A DNA stretch of 64,000 nt from Lachnospiraceae bacterium YSB2008 (GTDB lineage: Bacteria > Bacillota > Clostridia > Lachnospirales > Lachnospiraceae): contig JHWR01000001.1 of the NCBI GenBank assembly GCA_000687655.1, forward strand, positions 248,001 to 312,000, in the 5' to 3' direction. A program made the position numbers and the translations under genes. How positions within the stretch are numbered: the stretch's first letter is position 1; each line of letters starts with the position of its first letter. The notes beneath the pieces are model-generated. The model saw only the letters and a list, made by a program, of their open reading frames with translations, had not been told where the DNA came from and did not search any database. Below, piece by piece: positions 8,209-17,944 of the stretch.

Positions 8209-10029
8209 TCAGTCCTCGTCCTTCTCCCACTCATATACCTTGTAATCCTTGATATCTTTTACCGTAAAGAAAATCTCAATTTTAACATCATCCATATCTT
8301 CTTCATGCAGATCCGTATTCGCCCGTACATTAAATGCATTTGGATCTGTTTTGTCAGCTGATATATTCATATCATAATGACTTATCTCACCGGTCGACTT
8401 ACGAGTAACAGAAAGCTCAGCTTTCTCAAGACTCTTCATACCTATACTGCTGATACGCAAAAGGCTGATAGCTGTTCCTCCGCCATCAGAGTTTTCCGTA
8501 CGAAATACAGCATGAGCTACTTTGTCCAGATCCTTGGTTGTGATTTTCACATTACTCTTATCTAAAAGGAACGCTGATGGCTTACCCATATATTCATCCA
8601 TTACTACAGCATCGTACTGCTCTATAAGAGTCTCTTTGTCTGAGTAAAGATTTGTTCCCAACCCAAGTCTGTCACCCGGGATAGTTACTCCAAGTGAGGC
8701 TAACGTTGTCGGAAAAACATCCATGGTTGTGTAGTCACGCTCACCATCCGTTTGTCTTTGACAATTTCCGTTAATTATATTGAAATACGTACGTCTCTTA
8801 TAATCCCCTGACACATTGTCACAGAAGTCAGTATCCATAGTCAGGTGATCTCCGGATAGTATTATAGTTGTATTCTCATAAAAGTCCTGTTGCTGTATCC
8901 AACTAACGAAGTCATAAACCTGTCTGCTCGAACATGAGAATACATCTGCATACCTGTTCCCGTCATGTTCATCTTTGCAGAGTCCGCAAACATATCCATC
9001 CTCAAAATGTGTATCGGCCGTAAGAAGTGTAATATTAAATGGAGCATCTTCTTTGGATAGATTAATTAGCTCCTCTTTGGCAAACTCAAAGAGTTTCTCG
9101 TCTTCATATCCCCACCAAACGAAATAATCGCTTGGAATCTTATCTTCTTTTACAGCCCAGTTATAATCCAGAAGTTCATAACTTCCATGCTGAGTGTAAT
9201 ACTTATCTCTACCACCGAATTTTGCTTCAGAACCTATCATAAGTTTCTGAGTATATCCGTTCTCCTGTAGAATATCCCCCATCGTTACGATATTTGGAAA
9301 GAACTCATCCTGACTCTCCATTCCATTTCCACCCAAAGATATCTGAAGCGGAAGTCCGGCACTCTGGGCAAACATACCGCCCATAGTCCAGTTTGTGCCT
9401 TGTAACGATACTCCTCCATTCAGTATGCCATCATATGAGGAAAAGTCTTCGCCTTCCTTGGATAATTCTGTCAGCTCGGGTATTATATCCTCCTGAAATG
9501 CCCCTCCATGTTCCGGATCTGTATAAGTCATCTCGGTTGATTCAAGAAATATGAATATCAGATTTCTCTTCTTTTCCGGAAAAACAATATCTACATCTCT
9601 TGGATCTATATAGTTATCTCCGATGAAATCATCACCGGCACCGAATTCTATCTCGACTCTGCTTTTAGCATATGAAAGAAGACCCATCCTGCTTTCCAGC
9701 AGATATCCGGCAAATACCAATAATCCTAAAGATCCAATGACATAAAAAGTGTATACAATCTTTGCCTTAGCCTTTTTGTGAGCAATCACCACTACAACTA
9801 CAGCCAGTATAGTGATAAGGACTGTGGCCAGGAAGTACGTCTTGAGATAATGCCTTACCACCTCAGGATTTGCCCCGCCAAGTGACTGCCCCATATGAAA
9901 TATCAGCTCACTTGCATTCATTTCTGACCAGTCTCTTATCAGCCAGATAACCGTAGCTGTAATGAGACCTGATAGAAATGTCATGGCAATGATTAATACC
10001 TTTACAATTGTTTTTAGTATTTTTTTCAT
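8209..10029 (-). CDS. OpgB/LtaS-like phosphoglycerol transferase (copy 1)
   Basis: A 606-residue protein with three or four N-terminal membrane helices and an extracytoplasmic alkaline-phosphatase-fold domain from about residue 150. Catalytic marks are IFIFLESTEMTY (metal-binding Glu), GTNWTMGGMFAQSAG (nucleophile Thr, most like OpgB/MdoB) and LSGDHLTMDTDF. OpgB moves phosphoglycerol onto periplasmic glucans and LtaS polymerises it. Here the likely job is adding phosphoglycerol to the polysaccharide made by this locus. The C-terminal ~120 residues form an extra domain. It is roughly two-thirds identical by eye to the protein at 12960-14777 over the catalytic region, so the two come from a duplication. 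Confidence 0.9.
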   Translation of the reverse strand: MKKILKTIVKVLIIAMTFLSGLITATVIWLIRDWSEMNASELIFHMGQSLGGANPEVVRHYLKTYFLATVLITILAVVVVVIAHKKAKAKIVYTFYVIGSLGLLVFAGYLLESRMGLLSYAKSRVEIEFGAGDDFIGDNYIDPRDVDIVFPEKKRNLIFIFLESTEMTYTDPEHGGAFQEDIIPELTELSKEGEDFSSYDGILNGGVSLQGTNWTMGGMFAQSAGLPLQISLGGNGMESQDEFFPNIVTMGDILQENGYTQKLMIGSEAKFGGRDKYYTQHGSYELLDYNWAVKEDKIPSDYFVWWGYEDEKLFEFAKEELINLSKEDAPFNITLLTADTHFEDGYVCGLCKDEHDGNRYADVFSCSSRQVYDFVSWIQQQDFYENTTIILSGDHLTMDTDFCDNVSGDYKRRTYFNIINGNCQRQTDGERDYTTMDVFPTTLASLGVTIPGDRLGLGTNLYSDKETLIEQYDAVVMDEYMGKPSAFLLDKSNVKITTKDLDKVAHAVFRTENSDGGGTAISLLRISSIGMKSLEKAELSVTRKSTGEISHYDMNISADKTDPNAFNVRANTDLHEEDMDDVKIEIFFTVKDIKDYKVYEWEKDED

Positions 10030-10053
10030 AACCTTCTAATCGATATCAACTTG

Positions 10054-10980
10054 TTATCTTTTATTTTTGTTAACCATGATAAGGTTAGTCTCAAATTCAC
10101 GACGGCTGTTCTCAACCATAGTCTGAAGTATAAAACCTGCAAAGAAGGACTGTATTGCAGCCACCATAGTAAAACCACATACTATAAGTGTCGGAAATCT
10201 AAGAACTAGACCCGTCTTAAAATACTCTACCAGAACCGGAACAAAGAACCCTATCGAAACTAAAGCCAGGATGATAGCTATGATTCCGAAATATGCCATA
10301 GGTTTGTAGTTTCTATAGAGTCTGACTATGGTTCTTAAAACCTTCATTCCATCAGAATAAGTGTTTAATTTTGACTCACTGCCTTCAGGTCTGTCTCTAT
10401 ACTCTATTATTTCATTTTCAACATACATATTCTTATCTATAGCATGTATGCTCATCTCAGTTTCTATCTCAAAGCCTTTGGAAAGTACCGGAAAAGTCTT
10501 CACAAACTGATAAGAGAATGCCCTGTAACCGGTCATTATATCTTTAATATCACTCTTGAAAAGCATATTTATGGAAGCTCGAACGATAGAATTGCCAAAA
10601 TTGTGAAAAGGTCTCTTATTTTCTTCAAAGTAAGTTGATGACAACCTGTCACCGACCACCATATCTACATTCTTCTCGAGAACCTTCTGCGCCATAGCAG
10701 GTGCAAATTCAGCAGGATATGTATCATCTCCATCAGCCATGATATAACACTCTGCATCTATGTCGCGGAACATACGCCTGATAACATTTCCCTTTCCCTG
10801 CTGATACTCATATCTGACTACGGCTCCAGCCTTCCTGGCTATCTCGTCTGTTCCATCTGTGGAGTTGTTGTCATATACATATATGACAGCCTCAGGAAGA
10901 ACCTTTCTGAAGTCTTCCACAACCTTTTTTATAGTTTTTGATTCATTGTAACATGGTATTAAAACCGCTATTCTGTCCAT
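10054..10980 (-). CDS. GT2 glycosyltransferase, dolichyl-phosphate-mannose-synthase-like
   Basis: A 308-residue family 2 glycosyltransferase. The N-terminus DRIAVLIPCYNESKTIKKVV, then YVYDNNSTDGT and the metal-binding ADGDDTYP, are typical. Two membrane helices follow at the C-terminus (~residues 230-290). This layout fits DPM1/GtrB-like enzymes that make polyprenyl-phosphate-linked monosaccharides on the inner membrane face. It could supply polyprenyl-P-sugar donors to the GT-C-like membrane proteins encoded on either side. The sugar is not known. Confidence 0.9.
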   Translation of the reverse strand: MDRIAVLIPCYNESKTIKKVVEDFRKVLPEAVIYVYDNNSTDGTDEIARKAGAVVRYEYQQGKGNVIRRMFRDIDAECYIMADGDDTYPAEFAPAMAQKVLEKNVDMVVGDRLSSTYFEENKRPFHNFGNSIVRASINMLFKSDIKDIMTGYRAFSYQFVKTFPVLSKGFEIETEMSIHAIDKNMYVENEIIEYRDRPEGSESKLNTYSDGMKVLRTIVRLYRNYKPMAYFGIIAIILALVSIGFFVPVLVEYFKTGLVLRFPTLIVCGFTMVAAIQSFFAGFILQTMVENSRREFETNLIMVNKNKR

Positions 10981-11025
10981 TGATTCATCCTATTCTTTTG
11001 AATTGATCTTATAATCAAGTATCAC

Positions 11026-12957
11026 TTACTCTATTTCTAAAAGCCTAAATGTACTATCTTCAGGCACTACTTTATATAAACCGGCGTGCAGTACTCCATC
11101 CTGGGTATATGTTCCAAGGTTATCAGACAGATTTTCATTTACTGTCATAAAGAATATATAATCTTCAGATTCTCTGATTTCACTTATTACTGCATCTCTG
11201 ACAGCATCATCATCGAGATTTGCTGTAAAATAGTTTGTCCCCCAAGGTATATCCCTATCGTTCAGATAATACTGCAAATGTGATTGAACATATCCATACC
11301 AACCGCTCTGAGGATCATAGATTACTTTGATTGAAGTATCTTCTTCTGTTTTCAGTCGGATATAATCCGCTTCCTCCTCATAAAGATTGCCATCTCTGAT
11401 TGACTGAGGAATCATATACTGCATATTCGTTCCATTTAGCAATACCATCATAGCCATAACCAGTATCAAGAAGTTTACGTTTCTATTTAGAATACCTCCC
11501 TTATGGAAAGCACACATTAAGAATACTAAGACTACGACAAGTATCTCGCCAAGCAAATATCCGTCTATATATCTTGCGTAGCCTCTAAGTTCCTCCATCT
11601 CATCAGGCGTAAAACAGAATAAGAACATAACTGATAGCATAAAAGCGTAACCCACATGACCAACCAAAAATGACATTCCAAGAGATATTGCTTTTTCTTT
11701 TGAAAATTGTTCCTTGTAAAAATGTTTTATTATATAAATAAGAATAAACAAAAGAAAAAGCGCAGAAACAAATGAAATACTCACAAATCCAACATCTGAT
11801 ACATTTCTGCTAAAAAGAGCCTTTATCAGATTCCTGAATGTATCCGTTTTTAACGAATCACCTTTCCCGGAAACTGCTTCCAAATACATTCTCATATCAA
11901 TCTTTGATATATCAAACTGTCCCCCTCCATCAGAACCACGAATATCACTGATATTCTGATTTTTCACAAACAAATTCCATGATATGTAAGATGAAGCTGA
12001 TGTCAGTATACTGAAAACAGCAGTTAATGAACTGGTAATGTTCAGCTTTTTTGCAAGTCCACCATATAGTATATAAAAGAATATGGCAACCATAAGCAGT
12101 GCCACGCCAACCTGCTTGGTCATAACTACAGCAACTGCTGCAGCTATAAAGCTCACCTTTGAAAATGAGTCCTCGTATACTTTTTCTGTTACCACCAGCA
12201 AAAGTAAATATGCAAATATATAAGCCAACGGAATATCAGCAAGTAATGTATTGCCTATATGGGCATTATCAAAAGCACATGTAACACTCGCAATGAATGT
12301 TATCAATAAGACACTTCTGACAGCAGTTGTCGTCAAACTCTTTAACCCTATCAGCTTACCGTTGCTGTCAAAGGATTCTTTATCAGACAACGCTTCGATA
12401 ATTGGACAGGCAAGCATGGACATGGTGAACATATGAAGTCCTGTTGTTGCTATCCCTTCAGAAAACTTTCCTGACAACTTACACCAGAGTACCTCTATCA
12501 TACAGAGAAATGGTGGATAGTCCTTATGTATTATCTGCCTTGATGCTTCGACGGCATAGAAACGATCAAGTCTGAGCGACTCCTTAATCATCATTCCCCA
12601 ATGCCAGAATTCGTCAAGGTCTGTGAGCGGACGATGATAATCATAGATAGTTATAACTAAAAACACAACTATCATGGCTATAAGTCCAGGAGTAATCACA
12701 TAATCAATCGAAGCCTTGAGCCGCTGTTGACTAACATAGCGAAAAATAGCAATCAGAAACAGGAGAAGAGAAATCCCTACCAGTGCATATAAGCCTATAC
12801 TGAATGTACTAAAAACATACTGAGATATGTACATTACAAGTGCCGATAAAATGAATGTAGCAGGAATAACTTCACCAAATTTCCTCTTAACCAGCAGACT
12901 AATTCCTGTGTTCATTATAATACAATATGCAATTGGAACAAATATTGCTCTTAGCAT
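11026..12957 (-). CDS. GT-C-like polytopic membrane glycosyltransferase
   Basis: About 643 residues from ATG 12957. A TTG seven codons earlier would overlap the previous gene more. There are 11-13 membrane segments; the loop after the third or fourth carries YDYHRPLTDLDEFWHWGMM, an acidic motif (DLDE) in the place where GT-C enzymes have their catalytic aspartate, followed by the KDYPPF segment. The C-terminal ~120 residues are outside the membrane. The fold and context with a polyprenyl-P-sugar synthase suggest a transferase that adds a sugar to the polymer on the outer face. No named family is certain. Confidence 0.8.
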   Translation of the reverse strand: MLRAIFVPIAYCIIMNTGISLLVKRKFGEVIPATFILSALVMYISQYVFSTFSIGLYALVGISLLLFLIAIFRYVSQQRLKASIDYVITPGLIAMIVVFLVITIYDYHRPLTDLDEFWHWGMMIKESLRLDRFYAVEASRQIIHKDYPPFLCMIEVLWCKLSGKFSEGIATTGLHMFTMSMLACPIIEALSDKESFDSNGKLIGLKSLTTTAVRSVLLITFIASVTCAFDNAHIGNTLLADIPLAYIFAYLLLLVVTEKVYEDSFSKVSFIAAAVAVVMTKQVGVALLMVAIFFYILYGGLAKKLNITSSLTAVFSILTSASSYISWNLFVKNQNISDIRGSDGGGQFDISKIDMRMYLEAVSGKGDSLKTDTFRNLIKALFSRNVSDVGFVSISFVSALFLLFILIYIIKHFYKEQFSKEKAISLGMSFLVGHVGYAFMLSVMFLFCFTPDEMEELRGYARYIDGYLLGEILVVVLVFLMCAFHKGGILNRNVNFLILVMAMMVLLNGTNMQYMIPQSIRDGNLYEEEADYIRLKTEEDTSIKVIYDPQSGWYGYVQSHLQYYLNDRDIPWGTNYFTANLDDDAVRDAVISEIRESEDYIFFMTVNENLSDNLGTYTQDGVLHAGLYKVVPEDSTFRLLEIE

Positions 12958-12959
12958 TA

Positions 12960-14777
12960 TTAATCTGTTTTCTCCCAAAATAGAACTCTGTAGTTTTCAA
13001 TTCCCTGTACTGTAAAGTATATCTCCACGGTAATATCATTTAAATCCGTCTCAGAGAAATCTGTTTCAGAACTCACCGTAAATATATTAGGATCTACATC
13101 ATCTTCAATTATACTCATATCATAAAGACTCTTCTCTCCCGAAGACTTACGAGTTATAACAAGTTCTGCTTTCTCCAAACTATTAACATTGATACTTCGA
13201 ATATATGATAACGAAACTGTAATCTTCCCATCTTCATTAGTTTCAGTTATATAATAACCTTCACTAACCTTATCTAAATCCTCAGTAGTAATATAAACAT
13301 TACTGAGGTTCATCATAAACGATGAAGGTCTTCCCATCAGATCATCAAGTTCATCAGTTCCATACAACTCCAACAGAGTTTTTTTATCCGAATAAAGATT
13401 AGTACCCAACCCCAGTCGGTCTCCCTGAATACTAATTCCCATAGCTGCCAAAGTAGTCGGGAACAAATCCATGGTTGTATATTTTCTGTCATTTTGCATC
13501 ATTCTTTCAGAATTCCCATTGATGATATTAACATAGGTTCGTCTTTGATACTCCCCACTTACTTTTGCACAGAAGTCCGTATCCATAGTTGTATGATCAC
13601 CGGAGATTATTACTGTAGTATCTTCATAAAATGGTTGTTCTTGTATCCATTTCACAAAACTATATACTTGTCTGTCAGAACATGCAAAAACATTCGCATA
13701 CCTATCATCTCCAAATTCATCCCTACACTGAGGGCAAATATAACCATCTTCGAAATGTGTATCAACCGTAAGAAGTGTCAGATTAAAAGGCTTCTCTCCT
13801 GAAGATAATCTATCAAGTTCTTCTTTTGCAAATTCAAATAGTTTCTCATCTTCATAGCCCCACCAAACATAGTAATCCTCAGGGATTTTATTATTCTTAA
13901 TAGCCCAGTTATAGTCCAACAGTTTATAATTTCCATGTTGAGTATAGTACTTATCACGTCCGCCAAATTTAGCATCTGAACCAATCATTAATTCCTGGAC
14001 ATACCCTTCTTCTTCAAGTATGTCACCCAAAGCAGTAAGTCCCGGGAAGAAATCTTCTTGATCCTGCATACCATTACCACCTATTGATACTTGAAGTGGA
14101 ACCCCTGCACTTTCGGCAAACATCCCCCCCATAGTCCAGTCTGTACCGGTAAGAGACTCTCCTCCTTCCAGCATTTCATCATCCCCTGAAAAATCCTCAC
14201 CCTCAAAGGAGAGTTCAGTCATCATAGGTATTACATTTCTTTCAAATGCTCCGCCATGCGAAGCATCAGCATATGTCATTTCAAATGACTCAAGAAAAAT
14301 GTATATAATGTTTCTCTTCTTCTCGGGAAACAGTATTTCAACACTTTTAGGATCAACATAGTTTTCCTTTATAAAGTCTTCTTCTATCCCCTTCGCAATT
14401 TTGTATTGGTGTTTGTAATAAGTAATTAGCCCCATCCTCGTCTCCAGAAGATATCCTGAAAAGCAGACCAAACCCATAGATCCCAGCAGGTAAAGTGAAT
14501 AAACTATTATTGCTTTTGATCTTCTGTGCGCATACACTGCTACGATTACAGCAATAATCATTATCAGTACTGTCACAAAAAAGTATTTTAACAGATAGTG
14601 CTTAACAACTTCCGGATTTGCCCCATTAACCGACTGAGTCAAATGGTATATCAATTCACTGGCATTCATCTCTGCCCAGTTACGAATAATCCAGATAATC
14701 GTAGCTGTCACCAATCCTGATAGAAAAGTTAGTGCGAGTATTAGTATCTTAATTATTCTTTTTAAAATTATTTTCAT
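12960..14777 (-). CDS. OpgB/LtaS-like phosphoglycerol transferase (copy 2)
   Basis: About 605 residues from ATG 14777, chosen because AAGGA lies upstream and the N-terminus then matches copy 1 (MKIILKRII against MKKILKTIV). A longer reading would run into the preceding gene. The catalytic marks are IYIFLESFEMTY, GTDWTMGGMFAESAG and ISGDHTTMDTDF, so the phosphoglycerol transferase site is complete. Long stretches such as AKFGGRDKYYTQHG are identical to copy 1. The two copies may act on different positions of the same polymer or on different acceptors. Its stop codon almost touches the start of the GT-C-like gene at 12957. Confidence 0.9.
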   Translation of the reverse strand: MKIILKRIIKILILALTFLSGLVTATIIWIIRNWAEMNASELIYHLTQSVNGANPEVVKHYLLKYFFVTVLIMIIAVIVAVYAHRRSKAIIVYSLYLLGSMGLVCFSGYLLETRMGLITYYKHQYKIAKGIEEDFIKENYVDPKSVEILFPEKKRNIIYIFLESFEMTYADASHGGAFERNVIPMMTELSFEGEDFSGDDEMLEGGESLTGTDWTMGGMFAESAGVPLQVSIGGNGMQDQEDFFPGLTALGDILEEEGYVQELMIGSDAKFGGRDKYYTQHGNYKLLDYNWAIKNNKIPEDYYVWWGYEDEKLFEFAKEELDRLSSGEKPFNLTLLTVDTHFEDGYICPQCRDEFGDDRYANVFACSDRQVYSFVKWIQEQPFYEDTTVIISGDHTTMDTDFCAKVSGEYQRRTYVNIINGNSERMMQNDRKYTTMDLFPTTLAAMGISIQGDRLGLGTNLYSDKKTLLELYGTDELDDLMGRPSSFMMNLSNVYITTEDLDKVSEGYYITETNEDGKITVSLSYIRSINVNSLEKAELVITRKSSGEKSLYDMSIIEDDVDPNIFTVSSETDFSETDLNDITVEIYFTVQGIENYRVLFWEKTD

Positions 14778-14802
14778 AACGTTTCCTTGCTTATAGCGAT
14801 AC

Positions 14803-16617
14803 TCATACACAGTCAAATGTGTTATATTCCCTGAATAATAATCCAACACTAATCGGTATAGATACAATCACTGGATACACATATCTATATAAGACGACCG
14901 GTCCCAGGAATAATGTAGCTAAAAACAACAACAGAAAGACCATGACCATACATGCATCTGTTTTTTTAGCGTATAAAGAATACATGAATAAAAACAACAA
15001 TCCCCAAACAGCGAATCCCGAACTAAACATAAATGAAATTATAGGAATTCTAAGGTATATATTGTCATAAGTCAGCTTTCTATAAAAGCGATCCAAATAA
15101 CGGAATGGACCGATTGGCGTTCTGTTTATAGTAATCCAATTTTCTTCTCTTTGCTCGGTGTTGTCATATTCCCAATTAGGATGAATTATTCTATCATCAT
15201 AACCTATTTCCGGATACCATAAAGATAAAGTAAGTCTTGCAAAAGCATCAAAATAAACAACCGGTTTTTTTCTGAGAACAGCTATATATAACTGTATAAA
15301 CTCCTTGGGATTATTTTTAAACTGCCCTGTATTAAATGAATTCTTCATAGAATCAGATATTCCCGGATTATCCAAATAAGATGAATAATTTGGAATATAC
15401 TCCTCTATCTTTTCTTTTTCATATTCTGACAATTCATTATCATCAAGCACATATGCTCTTGATATTTGAACAATCGGAACACTTAGCATTTCCTTAACAG
15501 AATCCGACTTAACTCCTCCCATTGCCTTTGTAATAGGTCCTGAATATACTACATACAAGAATAGAACAATAATAAGAGTCATAATTAACTCTTTTTTACG
15601 TACCAAAAGAAAGGTCAATACCAATCCTGCTATAACTACATATACTCCTTGATTTAACGCTATCGAGCAAAGGAAGGCTACACTGATCAATCCTAACACA
15701 TTCCGTTTGTTTTCTTTAAGCTTCTTTTTGTTATTCAAAACAATGAATACAACAATCTGAAGAATCACAAACAGCGCTGCAAACAAAGTATTCTTAGTAG
15801 ACGAAACAGCCATTATTGGATTCAAAGGAAACAAAGCGAAGAATAATAACGATAGCACTCTTATTATCCGTCTTGTCTTGATATAATACATAAAAGTGCA
15901 TATGCTCGAAAAAGCAGCGGATGTAAGAAGCATTTGCGAAATAGAATATACCAACATTCCTGCTTCATAACTTCCAAGCAATCTCTGACCGATAGAAATG
16001 ATACAAGCCCCAAGATAATACGAATGAATAATCGGATGATGAAGACTGAAAACAGCATTTTTATAATAGTTCACTTGATATACACTGTCATAGCCATATA
16101 TGCCTGGAAAAGAGGCCAAAAGTGTAGGTAGCCATAATACAAAAATAAAAACCCATTGTATTATAAATAGTTTTTTCAAAGATAGTTTTTCTAAAGCATT
16201 CAACTTATCATTTTTTTCCTCTGATACAAGTCTGTCAAGCCAAGACATAATGAAAAATATAAAAGCGGAGAAAGGCACAGTGCACAATGCGATTAATACC
16301 CATGTGTATAGGTTTACTATATTTGAATTGGAGTAGCAAACAAAGTTTGCACCTAACACTGTAAAAAAACTGAACACGACTCCCGTTATTACAGCAAAAA
16401 GTGTTCTTCTCTTTTGATAGTTTTTATATACAAAACAGTACAAAAAAAACAGCGCAACAAACAAAAACAATGGCAACAGGCTATACACAAGCCTCTCTCC
16501 ATTCGTTAGCGATAATACATATGTCATAGCGCATGCAGAAAAGGCACTTAATAACAGAATAATTACTATATGCTTTTTACTACTAGATATTCCTGTCATT
16601 CCAAGCTCTTTCATCAT
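14803..16617 (-). CDS. Large polytopic membrane protein, DUF6020-like, GT-C-like
   Basis: 604 residues with about 12-13 membrane segments. The conserved piece is SFPGIYGYDSVYQVNYYK, then FSLHHPIIHSYYLGACI, with a later AVSSTKNTLFAALFV. This pattern is what I know from the DUF6020 group of Firmicute membrane proteins, which have the overall shape of GT-C glycosyltransferases (acidic residue in the first outside loop). Function is unproven. It lies between copy 2 of the OpgB-like gene and its partner membrane protein, four-base-type coupling (ATGA-like) at 16617 suggesting translation in series. Confidence 0.78.
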   Translation of the reverse strand: MMKELGMTGISSSKKHIVIILLLSAFSACAMTYVLSLTNGERLVYSLLPLFLFVALFFLYCFVYKNYQKRRTLFAVITGVVFSFFTVLGANFVCYSNSNIVNLYTWVLIALCTVPFSAFIFFIMSWLDRLVSEEKNDKLNALEKLSLKKLFIIQWVFIFVLWLPTLLASFPGIYGYDSVYQVNYYKNAVFSLHHPIIHSYYLGACIISIGQRLLGSYEAGMLVYSISQMLLTSAAFSSICTFMYYIKTRRIIRVLSLLFFALFPLNPIMAVSSTKNTLFAALFVILQIVVFIVLNNKKKLKENKRNVLGLISVAFLCSIALNQGVYVVIAGLVLTFLLVRKKELIMTLIIVLFLYVVYSGPITKAMGGVKSDSVKEMLSVPIVQISRAYVLDDNELSEYEKEKIEEYIPNYSSYLDNPGISDSMKNSFNTGQFKNNPKEFIQLYIAVLRKKPVVYFDAFARLTLSLWYPEIGYDDRIIHPNWEYDNTEQREENWITINRTPIGPFRYLDRFYRKLTYDNIYLRIPIISFMFSSGFAVWGLLFLFMYSLYAKKTDACMVMVFLLLFLATLFLGPVVLYRYVYPVIVSIPISVGLLFREYNTFDCV

Positions 16618-17927
16618 TAATCTCCATCAGAATTTAAGACTGGATTTTTACTGACTCCATTTAGTAATATACATAAAACTGAAATAACTGCAGAAAACGA
16701 AATAGAAAGATTTCTCCACGCTATAGTAATATGAACTGCAGAATGGTTGAGTAGTAACACATACCAAAAGAATGGGAATAATGCCACAATAAACAGTCCA
16801 AGTATTAAAAACCTTTTCTCTACTATGGAAGCTAAAGGATTCTCCCTATTTTTTAGGCATATTGCTAATATAGCAACCATCAATACTATCAACATAATAA
16901 TCAGTACATACATCTGCGGTGTCTTATAAACATACTTTATATTCCTGATTATCCCTTCGAATCTACTGATGTTATCAATACCACCCTCCCCTGCATTGAG
17001 GTCATTGCCGGATCTATATAATAATTGATTTAAAGCATCTGTTACGGTATTTTCACCTGTAAGAATCATTGCAACAATCCATTTACTTCCCCACATAAAT
17101 GCATATCCGATTCCCCAAATAGAGCTATACCTCAAAATAACAGATATAGTTCTTCTAACGTTTATGTATTCTGAACTCATTTTTAGTAACACAAACACTA
17201 ACGGAAGTCCTAATGAAACCAGTGGGTAAGTAAGAAGATCAAAAAACGCACACATTATCCCACTTAACATAAAAATATATGAGTACTTGTTCTCTTCTAT
17301 CAGTGTTAACGCTATTATTGATAGTATTGTAATATACAGAACATTTGAAAACTGAAAGGAGAGAACGCTTGTTATAGGATTAATAAAAACAACTGCACTT
17401 ACTACAGGTAATATAGCTAAAGAAGCTTTTCTTGATAATATGAATATCAGCAAGGCTATTAACGAAAACAATATGATCATGTTAATCATACGAATTTCTT
17501 GAACATTAAAAAACAAAAGCAATGGTTTCAGAAAAACAAGATACCCATGCCAATACCTGGAATAATAGCCTGTATAAGTCTCATTATCAGTATCAAGGGT
17601 TACCAACACTCTTTCCATATGTGAACCTTGCGAAGCACTCAATTCACCGGGATTTAACATTGCCTTTCTAATAACACTCTCGCCACCATTATAGATTGCC
17701 CTATCCAGCATCACACTATCAGAAAATCCGTCGCTTACCGATGTAGGTCCACCCCATGAGGGATAATCGCCTTCTCGGATAAGCATATCTCTTGATTCCA
17801 TAACATGATCAACGATTCTATGTTCGGGCAAGGAAGCTGTTATGATCATGATAATTGTTGCAAAAACTATACACGTTACTATAACTGCAAAATATTGAAT
17901 TATTCGTCTTAGAACCTTTCTTATCAT
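16617..17927 (-). CDS. Polytopic membrane protein, GT-C-like, paralogue of 6893-8206
   Basis: About 436 residues from ATG 17927 with AAGGA upstream; a TTG earlier would overlap the acyltransferase stop at 17945. It shares WGGPTSVSDGFSDSVMLDRA, YWHGYLVFLKPLLLFFN and FINPIT with the protein at 6893, in the same order and spacing, so these are paralogues. There are about ten membrane segments with an acidic outside loop after the first. Not assigned to a named family. With the OpgB-like copies it marks a duplicated functional pair inside the locus. Confidence 0.8.
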   Translation of the reverse strand: MIRKVLRRIIQYFAVIVTCIVFATIIMIITASLPEHRIVDHVMESRDMLIREGDYPSWGGPTSVSDGFSDSVMLDRAIYNGGESVIRKAMLNPGELSASQGSHMERVLVTLDTDNETYTGYYSRYWHGYLVFLKPLLLFFNVQEIRMINMIILFSLIALLIFILSRKASLAILPVVSAVVFINPITSVLSFQFSNVLYITILSIIALTLIEENKYSYIFMLSGIMCAFFDLLTYPLVSLGLPLVFVLLKMSSEYINVRRTISVILRYSSIWGIGYAFMWGSKWIVAMILTGENTVTDALNQLLYRSGNDLNAGEGGIDNISRFEGIIRNIKYVYKTPQMYVLIIMLIVLMVAILAICLKNRENPLASIVEKRFLILGLFIVALFPFFWYVLLLNHSAVHITIAWRNLSISFSAVISVLCILLNGVSKNPVLNSDGD

Positions 17928-17944
17928 CAAAAGATATCCTTCTA

